Shown here in pieces: positions 40,897-49,284 of a DNA stretch of 64,000 bases. Positions within the stretch are counted from its first letter, which is position 1. Every line of letters begins with the position of its first letter. The translations under genes were made by a program, and so were the position numbers. The notes beneath the pieces are model-generated. The model had not been told where the DNA came from. It saw only the letters and a list, made by a program, of their open reading frames with translations, and made no database searches. The DNA lies in contig NZ_JAFQ01000004.1 in NCBI RefSeq assembly GCF_000526215.1, forward strand, positions 6,882,001 through 6,946,000, given 5' to 3'. Origin of the DNA: Nocardia sp. BMG51109 (GTDB lineage: Bacteria; Actinomycetota; Actinomycetes; Mycobacteriales; Mycobacteriaceae).

Positions 40897-41817
40897 GAGA
40901 TATTGTCAATACCTGTGGATGAGGGATTTCAGGCGACCTCCTCTGCTGGGGCTGGAGGCGCAGGTGGATCCAATGTTCGGCCGGGCAGCGGTAGAACTCG
41001 AGCAGCACGTCGGCGTGGTCGATGATCTTGGCGACCGCTTTCGGCTACTTCGCGGCGTAGTCGATCTCGAACGCCTTGATCGCGACCCGCACTTCGTCGA
41101 TGTCTTCGGCCATGTATATGTCCTTCAACGCCGCGAGCACGCCGGGATGGGCCTATTTCGGCAGCGCGGCAAGCACGTTCGCCTGGCCGTGGAACCAGCA
41201 GCGCTGCTGGCGGGTGGTGGGAAACATCTCTCGCAGCGCTTTCCAGAATCCGAGCGCCCAGTCACCGACCGCCAGCACCGGGGTGGTCAGGCTGCTGCGG
41301 CGGCAGTCGCGCAACAGATCAGCCCACGATTCGGAGGATTCGCGGTAGCCGTCGGTCAACGCGACCAGTTCCTTGCGTCCGTCCACGCGGACCCCGATCA
41401 TCACCAGCAGGCACAGTTTCTGCTAGTCGAGGCGCACTTGAGGTGGATGCCGTCGACCCACAAATAGACGTAGTCGGTGCCCGAGAGGTCCTGCTGCCCG
41501 AAGGTTTTGGCTTTGTTCTGCCACTGCGTCGTGAGCCGGGTGATCGACGCGGCCGACAGGCCCGCGCCGGTGCCGAGGAACTGCTCCAACGCCGGCCCGA
41601 AGTCGCCCGAGGACAGCCCGTGCAGGTACAGCAGCGGCAGCACCTCGGTCATCCGCGGCGACTTGCGCGCCCAGGCGGGCAGGACCGCCGAGGAGAACCG
41701 TTGCCGTTCAACGGTGTTCGTGTCGACACGCTTGTCATTGACGCGTGGTGCCTGCACCGTCACCGCACCCGCCGCCGTGAGTACCTCGCGCTCGGCGTGG
41801 TAGCCGTGGCGGACCAA
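40897..41817 (-). mobile_element. Decayed IS256-family element, truncated
   Basis: The terminal repeat at 40897 (GAGATATTGTCAATACCTGT) and the transposase remains match the intact copy at 45159-46608. From the 5' end the relic lacks the first ~60 codons, then reads VLTAAGAVTVQAPRVNDKRV and LSGTDYVYLWVDGIHLK. A frame change follows, then VMIGVRVDGRKELVALTDGY and QQRCWFHGQANVLAALPK, a stop, and later FYRCPAEHWIHLR. There it jumps directly to the last codons, having lost about 80 codons including the catalytic Glu region. It interrupts a flavin monooxygenase relic. Confidence 0.88.
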
Positions 41818-42110
41818 ACTTGTTCTCGCCGGAGAGCTCGCGCGGGCGGGCGGCGACCCTGAGCGTGCCTTTCCCGCCTACGAGCGCGCGATGGCAGAGC
41901 ATGTCCACGGGTAGCCGCGTGGCCGCGCTGAGCGAAGCGAAGACGCTGATTCCCTCGTTCCGACTCGGGGTGACCGGACTGCTTCAGGCCACTCGCCTGC
42001 TCTCCGTCCTGCCGGCGACCCAGCCGCGCGCTACTCCGCCTCACGACGAAGAGCGCGCGCCTCTACAACTCCATGTCCGTCGACGACTACCCGGTCGCCG
42101 CCGCGCTCAG
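41815..42110 (+). pseudogene. FAD-dependent monooxygenase C-terminal relic
   Basis: Directly abutting the IS256 relic: LVLAGELARAGGDPERAFPA and YERAMAEHVHG match the C-terminal helix of TetX/PHBH-like monooxygenases. After a frame change comes EAKTLIPSFRLGVTGLLQAT with RLLSVLPA, and after another ARLYNSMSVDDYPV. Three frames within 290 bp show decay. The FAD-binding part was lost at the IS junction. Confidence 0.5.
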
Positions 42111-42628
42111 CGACGGGCCGCACGACGTAGTGCGTCGATCGAGGTTTCCGGACCGGTGTTGAAGCAGAACGTTATTCCGGGCGTCGTGTCGTTCAGAGTG
42201 TTGACGATGCGCTCCAGCAGGACCGTGTGCTCCGCGGCCAGGCGGACACCCCCGCCGATCATCGCCACGCCGAACGGCCGCCCGGCCATGCATTCCCGGA
42301 GTTGCCGCTCCGCCTCGTCCGGAATGGCGGAGACCGCGCAAGGAACCGCGTCGAAGCCCGCGTCGCGGATTGCCGCTTGTGCGGCTTCGATTCGTTTCAT
42401 CAGAGTGGCCTCGTCGAACCCCGGATTCTTCCGGTAGTCGACGGCGTCCGGGCGCAGTCCAATCGTGAGGGCCGCCCGGGACCTGGCTGTCGGACGCTCA
42501 GCGGGCGTGTCACCGGATGAGCCGGAATCGGCCATGACGTAGCCGCCTGCGCCCGCGCCGGTGATAAGCGCAATCGCGGCGGCGGCCAGGCCGAGGGCCA
42601 TCCGCCGGGAGACTCTCAACTTGTTCAT
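42107..42628 (-). CDS. Secreted or lipid-anchored protein of unknown function
   Basis: 173 residues. Basic start and hydrophobic core (RRMALGLAAAAIALITGAGA) give a signal peptide or anchor. The mature part has a regular pattern (DEATLMKRIEAAQAAIRDAG, AFGVAMIGGGV-like GRPFGVAMIGGGVRL, ERIVNTLNDTTPGITFCFNT) and two Cys. No named family recognised. It is last of four minus-strand genes led by a MarR regulator. Confidence 0.78.
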   Translation of the reverse strand: MNKLRVSRRMALGLAAAAIALITGAGAGGYVMADSGSSGDTPAERPTARSRAALTIGLRPDAVDYRKNPGFDEATLMKRIEAAQAAIRDAGFDAVPCAVSAIPDEAERQLRECMAGRPFGVAMIGGGVRLAAEHTVLLERIVNTLNDTTPGITFCFNTGPETSIDALRRAARR

Positions 42629-42650
42629 GTGCTTTCCTGCTTTCGTGTGT

Positions 42651-43259
42651 TCAGCGGCCGGAGAGATTTACGGCAGCTCTGGCATGGGTGTGGTTCTCGG
42701 CCAAATCGAGGAGTGTCGCCGCAGCGTCGGCTCGAGTCATCGCGGACGGTTTGTCGATCAGATCCCGGCTGACGGTCAGGCCGCCGCGTGCGGGCGCGTC
42801 GCGCAGTCTGTTCAGCCGTGCGATGGTCCAGTCCAGCCGGCTGCCCGACACGACGTGCTCCATCGCCCTTGCGTCGGCGTAGGAAGCTTTGAACATGATG
42901 CGCAACAACGTCAATGGCAGCCGGGGTGTGGTTCCGACGAGGGGATACGCACTGGTGAACACCAACCGCGAGACGCCCGCTTCAACCATTGCCCCGACAA
43001 TGACGCCGGCGGCTTCGGCGGCATGGTGCGGACCGGATCGGGTGGCTGCCGAGACGATCGCGATCACCGCATCGGCGTCGCGGATCGCCTCAGTCACTGC
43101 GTTCGGGTCGCGCGCGTCACCGACAACGACTCGGTCCGGCCGCTCGATCAGGGTGTCGGGGCGCCGGGTGAATGCCGTGATCAGGTGGCCGCGTCGGTGT
43201 CCCGACTCCAGGACGTGTCTTCCGGTGCGGCCCGTGGCGCCGAAGAGCGTGATTCTCAT
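42651..43259 (-). CDS. NAD(P)H-binding protein (NmrA/atypical SDR)
   Basis: 202 residues from ATG 43259. Begins MRITLFGATGRTGRHVLESG, the GxxGxxG of atypical SDRs, followed by VVVGDARDP and a VSRLVFTSAYPL segment; it lacks the usual YxxxK. Such proteins act as NAD(P)-dependent reductases or redox sensors. The ATG overlaps the stop of the upstream membrane-protein gene (ATGA), placing it in the MarR-led operon. Confidence 0.88.
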   Translation of the reverse strand: MRITLFGATGRTGRHVLESGHRRGHLITAFTRRPDTLIERPDRVVVGDARDPNAVTEAIRDADAVIAIVSAATRSGPHHAAEAAGVIVGAMVEAGVSRLVFTSAYPLVGTTPRLPLTLLRIMFKASYADARAMEHVVSGSRLDWTIARLNRLRDAPARGGLTVSRDLIDKPSAMTRADAAATLLDLAENHTHARAAVNLSGR

Positions 43260-43774
43260 GTTGTTTTGCCACACCTTGCGAATTCTGTCGATCGGGTCAG
43301 CACCCGGTCGAGTAGGTAGACGATCGCGAACGCTTCAGCGAACGCGCAGACAGCCCAGAACGACCACGCCAGAACGGAAATCCGCAGTGGCTGGTGCAGG
43401 GTGTTGAACGGGCCCATGAACTCGGCGAACACGGTTGCCGTCCATACGATCAGGCCCAGACGCCACGCCCGCCGAGATATCGATGGGGGCCATGCAGGCG
43501 CGACCGACCGATAGAGGAACGCGCCCGCGATGCCGAACAGCAACATCCCGACGAAGATGACTATGGGTGTCTCGATTATCCGGGGAAGAGGTTCGATTTC
43601 CTTCCACACCGCGATGACCTTGGGATGCTGGGTGTCCGGGTCGAACAGCACGCCTTCCGAGCCTCTCGAGGAGCCACCGAACAGGCGGAAAGTGACAGCG
43701 GTGCCCGCGATGAACGCGACGCCGCCACCGACGCCCGCGAGGACGGTCTGCGCGACAGTGGGTTTCAGGGACAT
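43256..43774 (-). CDS. Four-helix integral membrane protein
   Basis: 172 residues with four hydrophobic segments: about 7-32, 68-90, 105-124 and 135-157. The first loop is extracytoplasmic-sized and charged. No conserved family named. It is coupled by ATGA overlaps to the MarR gene upstream and to the NmrA-like gene downstream, so it probably takes part in the same inducible response. Confidence 0.82.
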   Translation of the reverse strand: MSLKPTVAQTVLAGVGGGVAFIAGTAVTFRLFGGSSRGSEGVLFDPDTQHPKVIAVWKEIEPLPRIIETPIVIFVGMLLFGIAGAFLYRSVAPAWPPSISRRAWRLGLIVWTATVFAEFMGPFNTLHQPLRISVLAWSFWAVCAFAEAFAIVYLLDRVLTRSTEFARCGKTT

Positions 43775-44265
43775 CATGGTCCTTCCGGTGGTTGAGCTGC
43801 TGCGGCATCACCGATGGTGTGCCGCAGCAGAATTCGCAGTTCCTCCTGCAGGCGGAGGCTGCGTTCGCTGTCGACCCCGCCCAGCGGAAGCAGGTGCTCG
43901 GTCTGGAGATCTTGGGTGATCGCACGTGCGGCGGACACAACCTCGGCGCCGCGGTCGGTGATCGTCAACGCCACGGCGCGGGTGTCGGCGGGATTGGTCG
44001 ATCGTTTCACCAGCCCCCGCTTCTCCAGCAGGCGAACGAGTTTCGAGACATACATGGGCTCCAAGCTGCTGGAGTCCGCCAGCTCGCGCTGGCTGGGCTG
44101 ACGACCACCTCGGGTGAGCCCGTAGAGCGAGGCCAGCAGCGCGTAGTGAGTAGCAGTCAAGTCCAATGGCGCCAGCGCCCGGTCCATGCGAGCTCGCCAT
44201 TTCATCGACAGGTGCCAGACCAGGAAGCCGATCGAGGGCGGCGGGACGTCCGAGGGATAGGCCAT
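43774..44265 (-). CDS. MarR-family regulator
   Basis: 163 residues with the winged HTH (THYALLASLYGLTRGGRQPS, QRELADSSSLEPMYVSKLVR, then the wing NPADTRAVALTITDRG). First gene of a tightly overlapping operon with a membrane protein and an NmrA-like protein, which it probably autoregulates. A cluster of CATGG half-sites lies just upstream. Confidence 0.92.
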   Translation of the reverse strand: MAYPSDVPPPSIGFLVWHLSMKWRARMDRALAPLDLTATHYALLASLYGLTRGGRQPSQRELADSSSLEPMYVSKLVRLLEKRGLVKRSTNPADTRAVALTITDRGAEVVSAARAITQDLQTEHLLPLGGVDSERSLRLQEELRILLRHTIGDAAAAQPPEGP

Positions 44266-44270
44266 GCCGA

Positions 44271-44306
44271 TACTTTACATGGCATCCATATACATGGCTA
44301 CTATCT
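44271..44306. promoter_or_regulatory. Promoter/operator of the marR operon
   Basis: An AT-rich stretch with repeated ACATGG elements, including the dyad CCAT-ATAC-ATGG and TACTTTACATGG, immediately upstream of the MarR start. The density of half-sites and local AT-richness fit an autoregulatory MarR operator. Confidence 0.45.
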
Positions 44307-44309
44307 GGA

Positions 44310-44915
44310 GCGGCGCGGCCTCCGCCAGCCGTCGTGACCACTGTCCGCGGCACCGGAACTGATGGCTATGGTGACGCCGCGGAAGGCAGTGTGGATGAGC
44401 CGAAGTATTAGGCTGTCGAGTTCGGGATCATTGCCGGTGGTGGCGGCAATTTCGCAGATCTGGGCGATTTGGTGGGACGGGATGGCGTAGCGCTGCGAAT
44501 GGTTCCGGGCGGGAACCGGCACCTTGCGAGCTGGGTTCTCTGCCTTGCCTATCCAGCCGTTGTCCTCGGCATGCTTATAGACGCTGCGGACCGCGCTGAC
44601 GAAGTGCACAGCCGCTGAGGTTCCGCCGCGAGAAGCCCGGTTGGTCCGGGCGGTCTTCTGGATAGCTGCGGCCATGTCGCGGAGTTCGGTAGCCGTGGGT
44701 TCGTCGAGTCGTCGGTTTGGCCACTCGCGCAGCATCAGGTCAAAATGGGTGCCATAGGTGCGTGCAGTGCCGTCTGTCAATGCGGCGCGGACCTTCGGTA
44801 TCACCTCCGCGAATGTGGGTGTCGGTGCAGTGGTGGTGAGCAGGTCGGCGGGGGTGATGCCCATCTGGGCCAGCAGGAGGCGCGCGGCTGCGACTGTGTC
44901 GTCTGATCTGCTCAT
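44310..44915 (-). pseudogene. Tyrosine recombinase (integrase), C-terminally truncated
   Basis: From ATG 44915 the SAM-like core-binding domain is recognisable: FAEVIPKVRAALTDGTARTY, EWPNRRLDEPTATELRDMAA, SAVRSVYKHAEDNGWIGKAE NPARKVP. It reaches LILRLIHTAFRG, where the first catalytic Arg is expected, and then loses homology. The catalytic H-x-x-R and Tyr are absent, so it cannot recombine DNA. It overlaps the small upstream gene by ATGA. It probably marks the edge of a former integrated element. Confidence 0.75.
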
Positions 44916-45109
44916 TGCTCGGCCGCCAGGAGTTGGGTCGTCGCGCTGAGATAGGAACCGACGGACGACGGCGGATGCACGGCCAGTCGGCCTGTCGGAA
45001 GATCGGCGACGAGAAGCACGCGGTCGCCGATGTTCAGGTGGACACGACGGCGCTGGCTGAGGACACAAAAACGGCACGTCTGCCAAGAAATGCCGCAGGT
45101 CAGAGTCAT
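44912..45109 (-). CDS. Small protein upstream of integrase
   Basis: 65 residues from an ATG with GGAGG eleven bases upstream. The N-terminus carries three Cys (CGISWQTCRFC) and a basic stretch (SQRRR); then HLNIGDRVLLVADLPTGRLA. No family recognised. It is coupled to the truncated integrase by ATGA, and its ribosome-binding site touches a perfect 30-bp palindrome. Confidence 0.5.
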   Translation of the reverse strand: MTLTCGISWQTCRFCVLSQRRRVHLNIGDRVLLVADLPTGRLAVHPPSSVGSYLSATTQLLAAEQ

Positions 45110-45124
45110 CGACACTGGTCGCCT

Positions 45125-45154
45125 CCGTGTGTTCGAGTGCACTCGAACACACGG
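45125..45154. promoter_or_regulatory. Perfect 30-bp palindrome
   Basis: CCGTGTGTTCGAGT, a GC centre and its exact complement make 15 bp per arm without mismatch. It overlaps the Shine-Dalgarno of the 65-aa gene and ends five bases from the IS256 terminus. It could be a repressor operator, an mRNA hairpin hiding the ribosome-binding site, or a structure favouring IS insertion. Confidence 0.6.
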
Positions 45155-45158
45155 CACG

Positions 45159-46608
45159 GAGATATTGTCAAGACCTGTAGATGAGGAGTTCAGGCGACCT
45201 CCTCCGCTGGGGTTGATGATGTGGCGGGTGGGATCTTGTTCGTGATGTCGGTCGGTCGTTCCAGCAGTTTGCCCTTGTGGAAGGTCGCTCCAGCACGGAC
45301 GAGGGCGACCAGGTGGGGCGCGTTGACCGCCCGCCACCGGGTTTGAGCGGCTTCGATCAGCTTGTAGGCCATCGCCATCCCGGCCGCGCGGGACCCAGGC
45401 CCCTTGGTGACCTTCGTGCGCAAACGCACGGTGGCGAAGGTGGATTCGATCGGGTTTGTGGTACGCAGGTGGATCCAGTGCTCGGCAGGGTAACGGTAGA
45501 ACTCGAGTAGCACGTCGGCGTGGTCGACGATCTTCGCGACCGCTTTCGGGTACTTCGCGCCGTAGTCGATCTCGAACGCTCTGATCGCCACCTGCGCCTT
45601 GTCGATGTCTTCGGCCATGTAGATATCCTTCAACGCCGACAACGCGCCGGGATGCGCCGACTTCGGCAGCGCGGCAAGAACATTGGCTTGGACATGGAAC
45701 CAGCAGCGCTGCTCCTTGGTGGTGGGGAACACCTCCCGCAACGCTTTCCAGAACCCGAGTGCCCCGTCACCGACCGCCAAGACCGGGGCGGTCATGCCGC
45801 GGCGGCGGCAGTCCCGCAGCAAATCGGCCCACGACTCCGACGACTCCCGGTAGCCGTCGGTCAACGCGACCAGTTCCTTGCGGCCGTCGGCGCGGACCCC
45901 GATCATCACCAACAGGCACAGTTTCTGCTGGTCGAGCCGCACCTTCAGGTGGATCCCGTCGACCCACAGATACACGTAGTCGGTGCCCGACAGGTCCCGC
46001 TGCCCGAACGCCTTGGCCTCGTCCTGCCACTGCGTCGTGAGCCGGGTGATCACCGAGGCGGACAGGCCCGCGCCGGTGCCCAGGAACTTCTCCAGGGCAG
46101 GACCGAAGTCGCCGCTGGACAACCCGTGCAGATACAGCAACGGCAGCACCTCGGTCATCTGCGGCGACTTACGCGCCCACGCGGGCAGGATCGCCGAGGA
46201 GAACCGCTGCCGCTCACCGGTTTCCGGATCCACCCGCTTGTCGTTGACGCGCGGAGCCTTCACCGTGACCGCGCCCGCGGCCGTCAACACCGCCCGCTCC
46301 TCGCGGTAGCCGTTGCGGACCACCAGCCGGTGCCCGTTCTCGTCGACCAGGTCGGTGTGCTGGGCAACATAGGCGGCGACCTCGGCCTTCAACGCCGCAG
46401 CCAGCATCTGGCGGGCACCATCGCGGACGATCCCATCGAGCAACGACCCGGCCCCATCGTCGTCGGACTGCGAGTTCTGAACTACCGTAAGCACGGACGT
46501 ACCTTCCCGACCGGCGTTGGCGCGTCGGCGCGATCAAGACCAATGGACTTCGTAGATCATCCGGGAAGGTACGTCCTTCCCGCCATCCACAGGTCTTGAC
46601 TATTGCTC
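45159..46608 (-). mobile_element. Intact IS256-family insertion sequence
   Basis: About 1450 bp bounded by imperfect 25-bp terminal inverted repeats (GAGATATTGTCAAGACCTGT... against GAGCAATAGTCAAGACCTGT..., four mismatches). It contains one full-length transposase. No exact target duplication is seen (ACGGCACG on the left, ACGGGGTG on the right), so the flanks may have changed or the ends are a few bases off. A degenerate second copy in the same orientation lies 3.3 kb away. Confidence 0.88.
45190..46494 (-). CDS. IS256 (mutator-type) transposase
   Basis: 434 residues, full family length. The DDE triad is identifiable: Asp in YVYLWVDGIHLKV, Asp in PVLAVGDGALGFWKAL, and Glu in RTTNPIESTFATVRLR, with the C/D-H-type QRCWFHVQANVLAALPKS motif between them. 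An N-terminal DNA-binding part begins DGIVRDGARQMLAAALKAEV. No lesion is seen, so it may be active. Confidence 0.96.
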   Translation of the reverse strand: MLTVVQNSQSDDDGAGSLLDGIVRDGARQMLAAALKAEVAAYVAQHTDLVDENGHRLVVRNGYREERAVLTAAGAVTVKAPRVNDKRVDPETGERQRFSSAILPAWARKSPQMTEVLPLLYLHGLSSGDFGPALEKFLGTGAGLSASVITRLTTQWQDEAKAFGQRDLSGTDYVYLWVDGIHLKVRLDQQKLCLLVMIGVRADGRKELVALTDGYRESSESWADLLRDCRRRGMTAPVLAVGDGALGFWKALREVFPTTKEQRCWFHVQANVLAALPKSAHPGALSALKDIYMAEDIDKAQVAIRAFEIDYGAKYPKAVAKIVDHADVLLEFYRYPAEHWIHLRTTNPIESTFATVRLRTKVTKGPGSRAAGMAMAYKLIEAAQTRWRAVNAPHLVALVRAGATFHKGKLLERPTDITNKIPPATSSTPAEEVA

Positions 46609-46760
46609 ACGGGGTGAACTCGTCGAGCCAGTGGCCATTGCCCACCTCGACGCCGATCGAATTTGCAGGGCGGTCGCAGACAAGATCAACGCTCAAGGCC
46701 GCGTGGTTACGGGCAGAGTTCCTTGTAGCCGCCGGAACCGGTGCCGGATGCGCCACCGCG

Positions 46761-46776
46761 CCCCTCCAGCGAGGGG
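46761..46776 (-). terminator. Hairpin after the amyloid-motif gene
   Basis: CCCCTC-cagc-GAGGGG, a perfect 6-bp GC stem with a 4-base loop, 23 bases beyond the stop of the minus-strand gene at 46799. Confidence 0.5.
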
Positions 46777-46798
46777 CTGGTGTCACAATCGTCGCAGG

Positions 46799-47173
46799 TC
46801 ATCCGAAACTGTTGTGCTGAGTGCCGTGGTCACCGATCTGCACCCCCTGGGCATGACGCAGATCAATACTGGTGCGCGCGTGGTTGACTCGATCCGACGG
46901 CAACCGCGACAACAAAGTCTCCGCAGCCGACCGCAGTTCATTGCCGTCGGCCGAACCACGGAGCCGCAGCGCGTCCTCGAGTTCGCCGATATTGCCACCC
47001 GGCGCTGCCTCGTTCGCCTCGATCACCACGGCCGTGGCGGAATCGTCGCCACCACCGGTGAGCCGATCACGCAATGCGGTATACGCGTCACGAACGGCCG
47101 CTGCCGCGGCATCCTGACCCCCGGCAGCAGCCCCCGCGACCAACGCCGTCGTGATAGTGGTCAACAGATCCAT
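46799..47173 (-). CDS. Small protein with C-terminal RHIM-like amyloid motif
   Basis: 124 residues, start ATG 47173 behind GGGAGGAG. The N-terminus (LLTTITTALVAGAAAGGQDA, AVRDAYTALRDRL) is a helical bundle of the type seen in many short actinobacterial proteins. A GNIGELEDALRLRG segment and a second helix follow. The last residues read GVQIGDHGTQHNSFG, closely resembling bacterial amyloid signalling motifs of the RHIM-like (BASS3) type, usually GxQxGDxNTQxN; here the central Asn is Gly. Such motifs relay prion-like signals between NLR/STAND receptors and effectors. No NLR gene is adjacent; a divergent pentapeptide-repeat membrane protein is. Confidence 0.75.
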   Translation of the reverse strand: MDLLTTITTALVAGAAAGGQDAAAAAVRDAYTALRDRLTGGGDDSATAVVIEANEAAPGGNIGELEDALRLRGSADGNELRSAAETLLSRLPSDRVNHARTSIDLRHAQGVQIGDHGTQHNSFG

Positions 47174-47461
47174 ACGTGCTCCTCCCAAACACTGTCCAGG
47201 AAACATAACACAACCACTCGTTCGCATACGTTCTCTGTAACTGAATTACAGTGCTGGACAACGTAAGTCAGACAAAATGCTGGACCGGTATACGGTCGGC
47301 GCGGCGAGGGTCGCGCTCGTCATACGACTCGGCCCGCGCTCCGCTCACTCCTCCGGACCATCCGCGAGATCACCGGACCACGGACCACCGACAAGTCAGC
47401 GTCAGTCGACACCGCCACTTTTTACGGATACAACCTCCCTTGCTGGAGGAGCGGGTTTCGT

Positions 47462-48565
47462 TTGTATGAATCAAGCAGCCGTGCCGAATGCCTCCTGCCG
47501 ATGATGCCGAGCCCGGACACCGTGGCGGTCGCCCTGCTGATGGCCACCGGCGTCGCGCTGGTGGGACTCGGTGGATACTGGCCTGCGATGGTCGTGCCGC
47601 TCATCGCTGTCGCCGGGGGGATCTGGTGGGCCCAGGACCGCGACCGGCTCAACGCCGAACGCCGCGCCACCCACCAGCGAGACGCCGAACGGATCAGGAC
47701 ATACCGGCGCAGGATCGCTGTCCGGGCCGCCGAGCAGCGCCTCGCCACCGTTCTCAGCCAGCCGTCCGGCAGCGACCTGCGGGCAGCCGATCTGTGTGAG
47801 GCCAATCTGATCGGTGCACGCCTGGCCGGCAGGAACATGGACAGCTGCTATCTCCGCAAAGCGAACCTCTACTCCGCAGACCTGTCCGGCGCGAACCTGT
47901 TCAGCTCCGACCTGTCCCAAGCGGACCTGACCAGCGCGGACTTGTCACGGGCAGACCTGACCAACGCCAGTCTGGCCGGTGCCCGCCTCGCCGGGACCGA
48001 CCTGTCGTGGGCCCGGTTGACCGGCGTCAACATGTCCACAGCGATCCTCGGGCGAGCCGACCTGACCGGCGCGGACCTGTCCGGCGCCATCCTGTCGGGA
48101 GCAGACTTCTCCGGCGCCGACCTGTCGGGCGCCATCCTCGCCGGCGCGCACCTGTCCCGCGTGCACATGCACGGCACCAACCTCGCCGGTGCCATACTCC
48201 ATCGAGCGAACCTCCACCGCGCCTACCTGCACCGCGCCAACCTGTCCCGAGCCGACCTGCGCGACGCCGACCTGCGCGACGCCGTACTCACCCGCGCGAT
48301 CCTGATCGACACCGACCTGACCGGCGCGGACCTCGGCGACGTCGACGACCTGCGAGAAATCACCTGGTCCAAACGAACCAGATGGGGCCGCTACTACCCC
48401 GACGTCCTGCCACGATCGACCCCGCTCGGCCGCGGCCGCTTCAAACTGAACCCCTCCTCCGACCAAACCATCCGCGTCTACGACTCCCCACCACCCAACA
48501 GACAGGCGACACCGGGCGGCCGGATATCCGGCTACTGCGGCTCATCATCGGTCGCGCCGCAATAG
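47462..48565 (+). CDS. Pentapeptide-repeat membrane protein
   Basis: 367 residues if translation starts at TTG 47462 (GGAGGAG ten bases upstream); ATG 47501 is the alternative. Two hydrophobic segments (about 18-33 and 38-55) form a hairpin anchor, followed by a basic cytoplasmic linker (RRATHQRDAERIRTYRRR). From about residue 103 to 295 come roughly 38 A(D/N)LxX pentapeptides (ADLSGANLFSSDLSQADL and similar), predicting a right-handed beta-helix. A Pro/Arg-rich tail ends the protein. Function of membrane-tethered pentapeptide proteins is largely unknown. It is divergent from the amyloid-motif gene. Confidence 0.88.
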   Translation: MYESSSRAECLLPMMPSPDTVAVALLMATGVALVGLGGYWPAMVVPLIAVAGGIWWAQDRDRLNAERRATHQRDAERIRTYRRRIAVRAAEQRLATVLSQPSGSDLRAADLCEANLIGARLAGRNMDSCYLRKANLYSADLSGANLFSSDLSQADLTSADLSRADLTNASLAGARLAGTDLSWARLTGVNMSTAILGRADLTGADLSGAILSGADFSGADLSGAILAGAHLSRVHMHGTNLAGAILHRANLHRAYLHRANLSRADLRDADLRDAVLTRAILIDTDLTGADLGDVDDLREITWSKRTRWGRYYPDVLPRSTPLGRGRFKLNPSSDQTIRVYDSPPPNRQATPGGRISGYCGSSSVAPQ

Positions 48566-48787
48566 CGGCGGCCTACCGTGCGCGCCACCCAGCGCCGTCG
48601 TGCCGCCGAACCGCCACACGGACAGAGCGGCGAGGGACATTCCCCACGCCGCCGGGCAAGGCTGGATGGAAGGATATACTCAACACGCTCGCCCTGTTCT
48701 ACGGTGAGCGGATAACCGGAGAATAATTGACGCGGTCATCGCTTCACCCACAAAATCCGGACAGGCTCCACTTGCGGGTTCGGGTGC

Positions 48788-49222
48788 TCAGCTGCGCTGG
48801 CCGAAGCGGAGTAGGTTGTTGTTCGGGTCCATGAGTGCGAATTCCCGGATCTCCCAGGGTTTGTCTTCGGGTGGAGTGATTCGGGCAAGCCCTTCGCTGG
48901 TGTGCCAGCGGCGATGCAGCTCGGCATCGGTGCAGGGCGGATCGTTCGTGTCGGTCCGCCATACCCCTGCGGCGACAAACGCGGCATGCAGCCGGTCGAC
49001 ATCGTCGACGGGTATGTAGGCCATTCCCGCGCTGCGCCACGGGTCGTGTTCGGGGGTGGATGTGAAGTGCAGCTCGATCGCGTGCCGCTCTGCGAAACCG
49101 TAGTCCGCATCGTAGGGTTCGGTGTCGAACCCGAGCCGGTTGAAGAAGGCCAGTGTGGCTGCCAGGTCGCGAGCAGGCAGGATCGGCACTGCGGGACCTT
49201 CGGATTGGTTGTCGTTCGGCAC
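48788..49222 (-). CDS. VOC family protein (glyoxalase/bleomycin resistance type)
   Basis: 144 residues from GTG 49222. Paired beta-alpha-beta-beta-beta units: AVPILPARDLAATLAFFNRL, AIELHFTS, AYIPVDDVDRLHAAFVAAGV, and the final EIREFALMDPNNNLLRFGQ strand with the metal/ligand-position Glu. The sequence resembles bleomycin-binding or glyoxalase-like proteins, which bind or modify small molecules. Resistance function is not provable from sequence. Confidence 0.9.
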   Translation of the reverse strand: MPNDNQSEGPAVPILPARDLAATLAFFNRLGFDTEPYDADYGFAERHAIELHFTSTPEHDPWRSAGMAYIPVDDVDRLHAAFVAAGVWRTDTNDPPCTDAELHRRWHTSEGLARITPPEDKPWEIREFALMDPNNNLLRFGQRS

Positions 49223-49284
49223 GAACCGATGGTAGTCCGTGCGGCGGCGGTCTGCGGCGCGGTCGGTGCTGATAGATCTCGTGT

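Noticed and set aside
45125..45154. LexA/SOS box in the 30-bp palindrome
   Set aside because: The actinobacterial LexA site is GAAC-N4-GTTC; here the order is reversed (GTTC ... GAAC with an eight-base gap), so it does not fit.
48000..48565. CRISPR-like or tandem DNA repeats in the pentapeptide gene
   Set aside because: The repetition comes from the coding of A(D/N)LxX repeats; units are not identical and there are no spacers.
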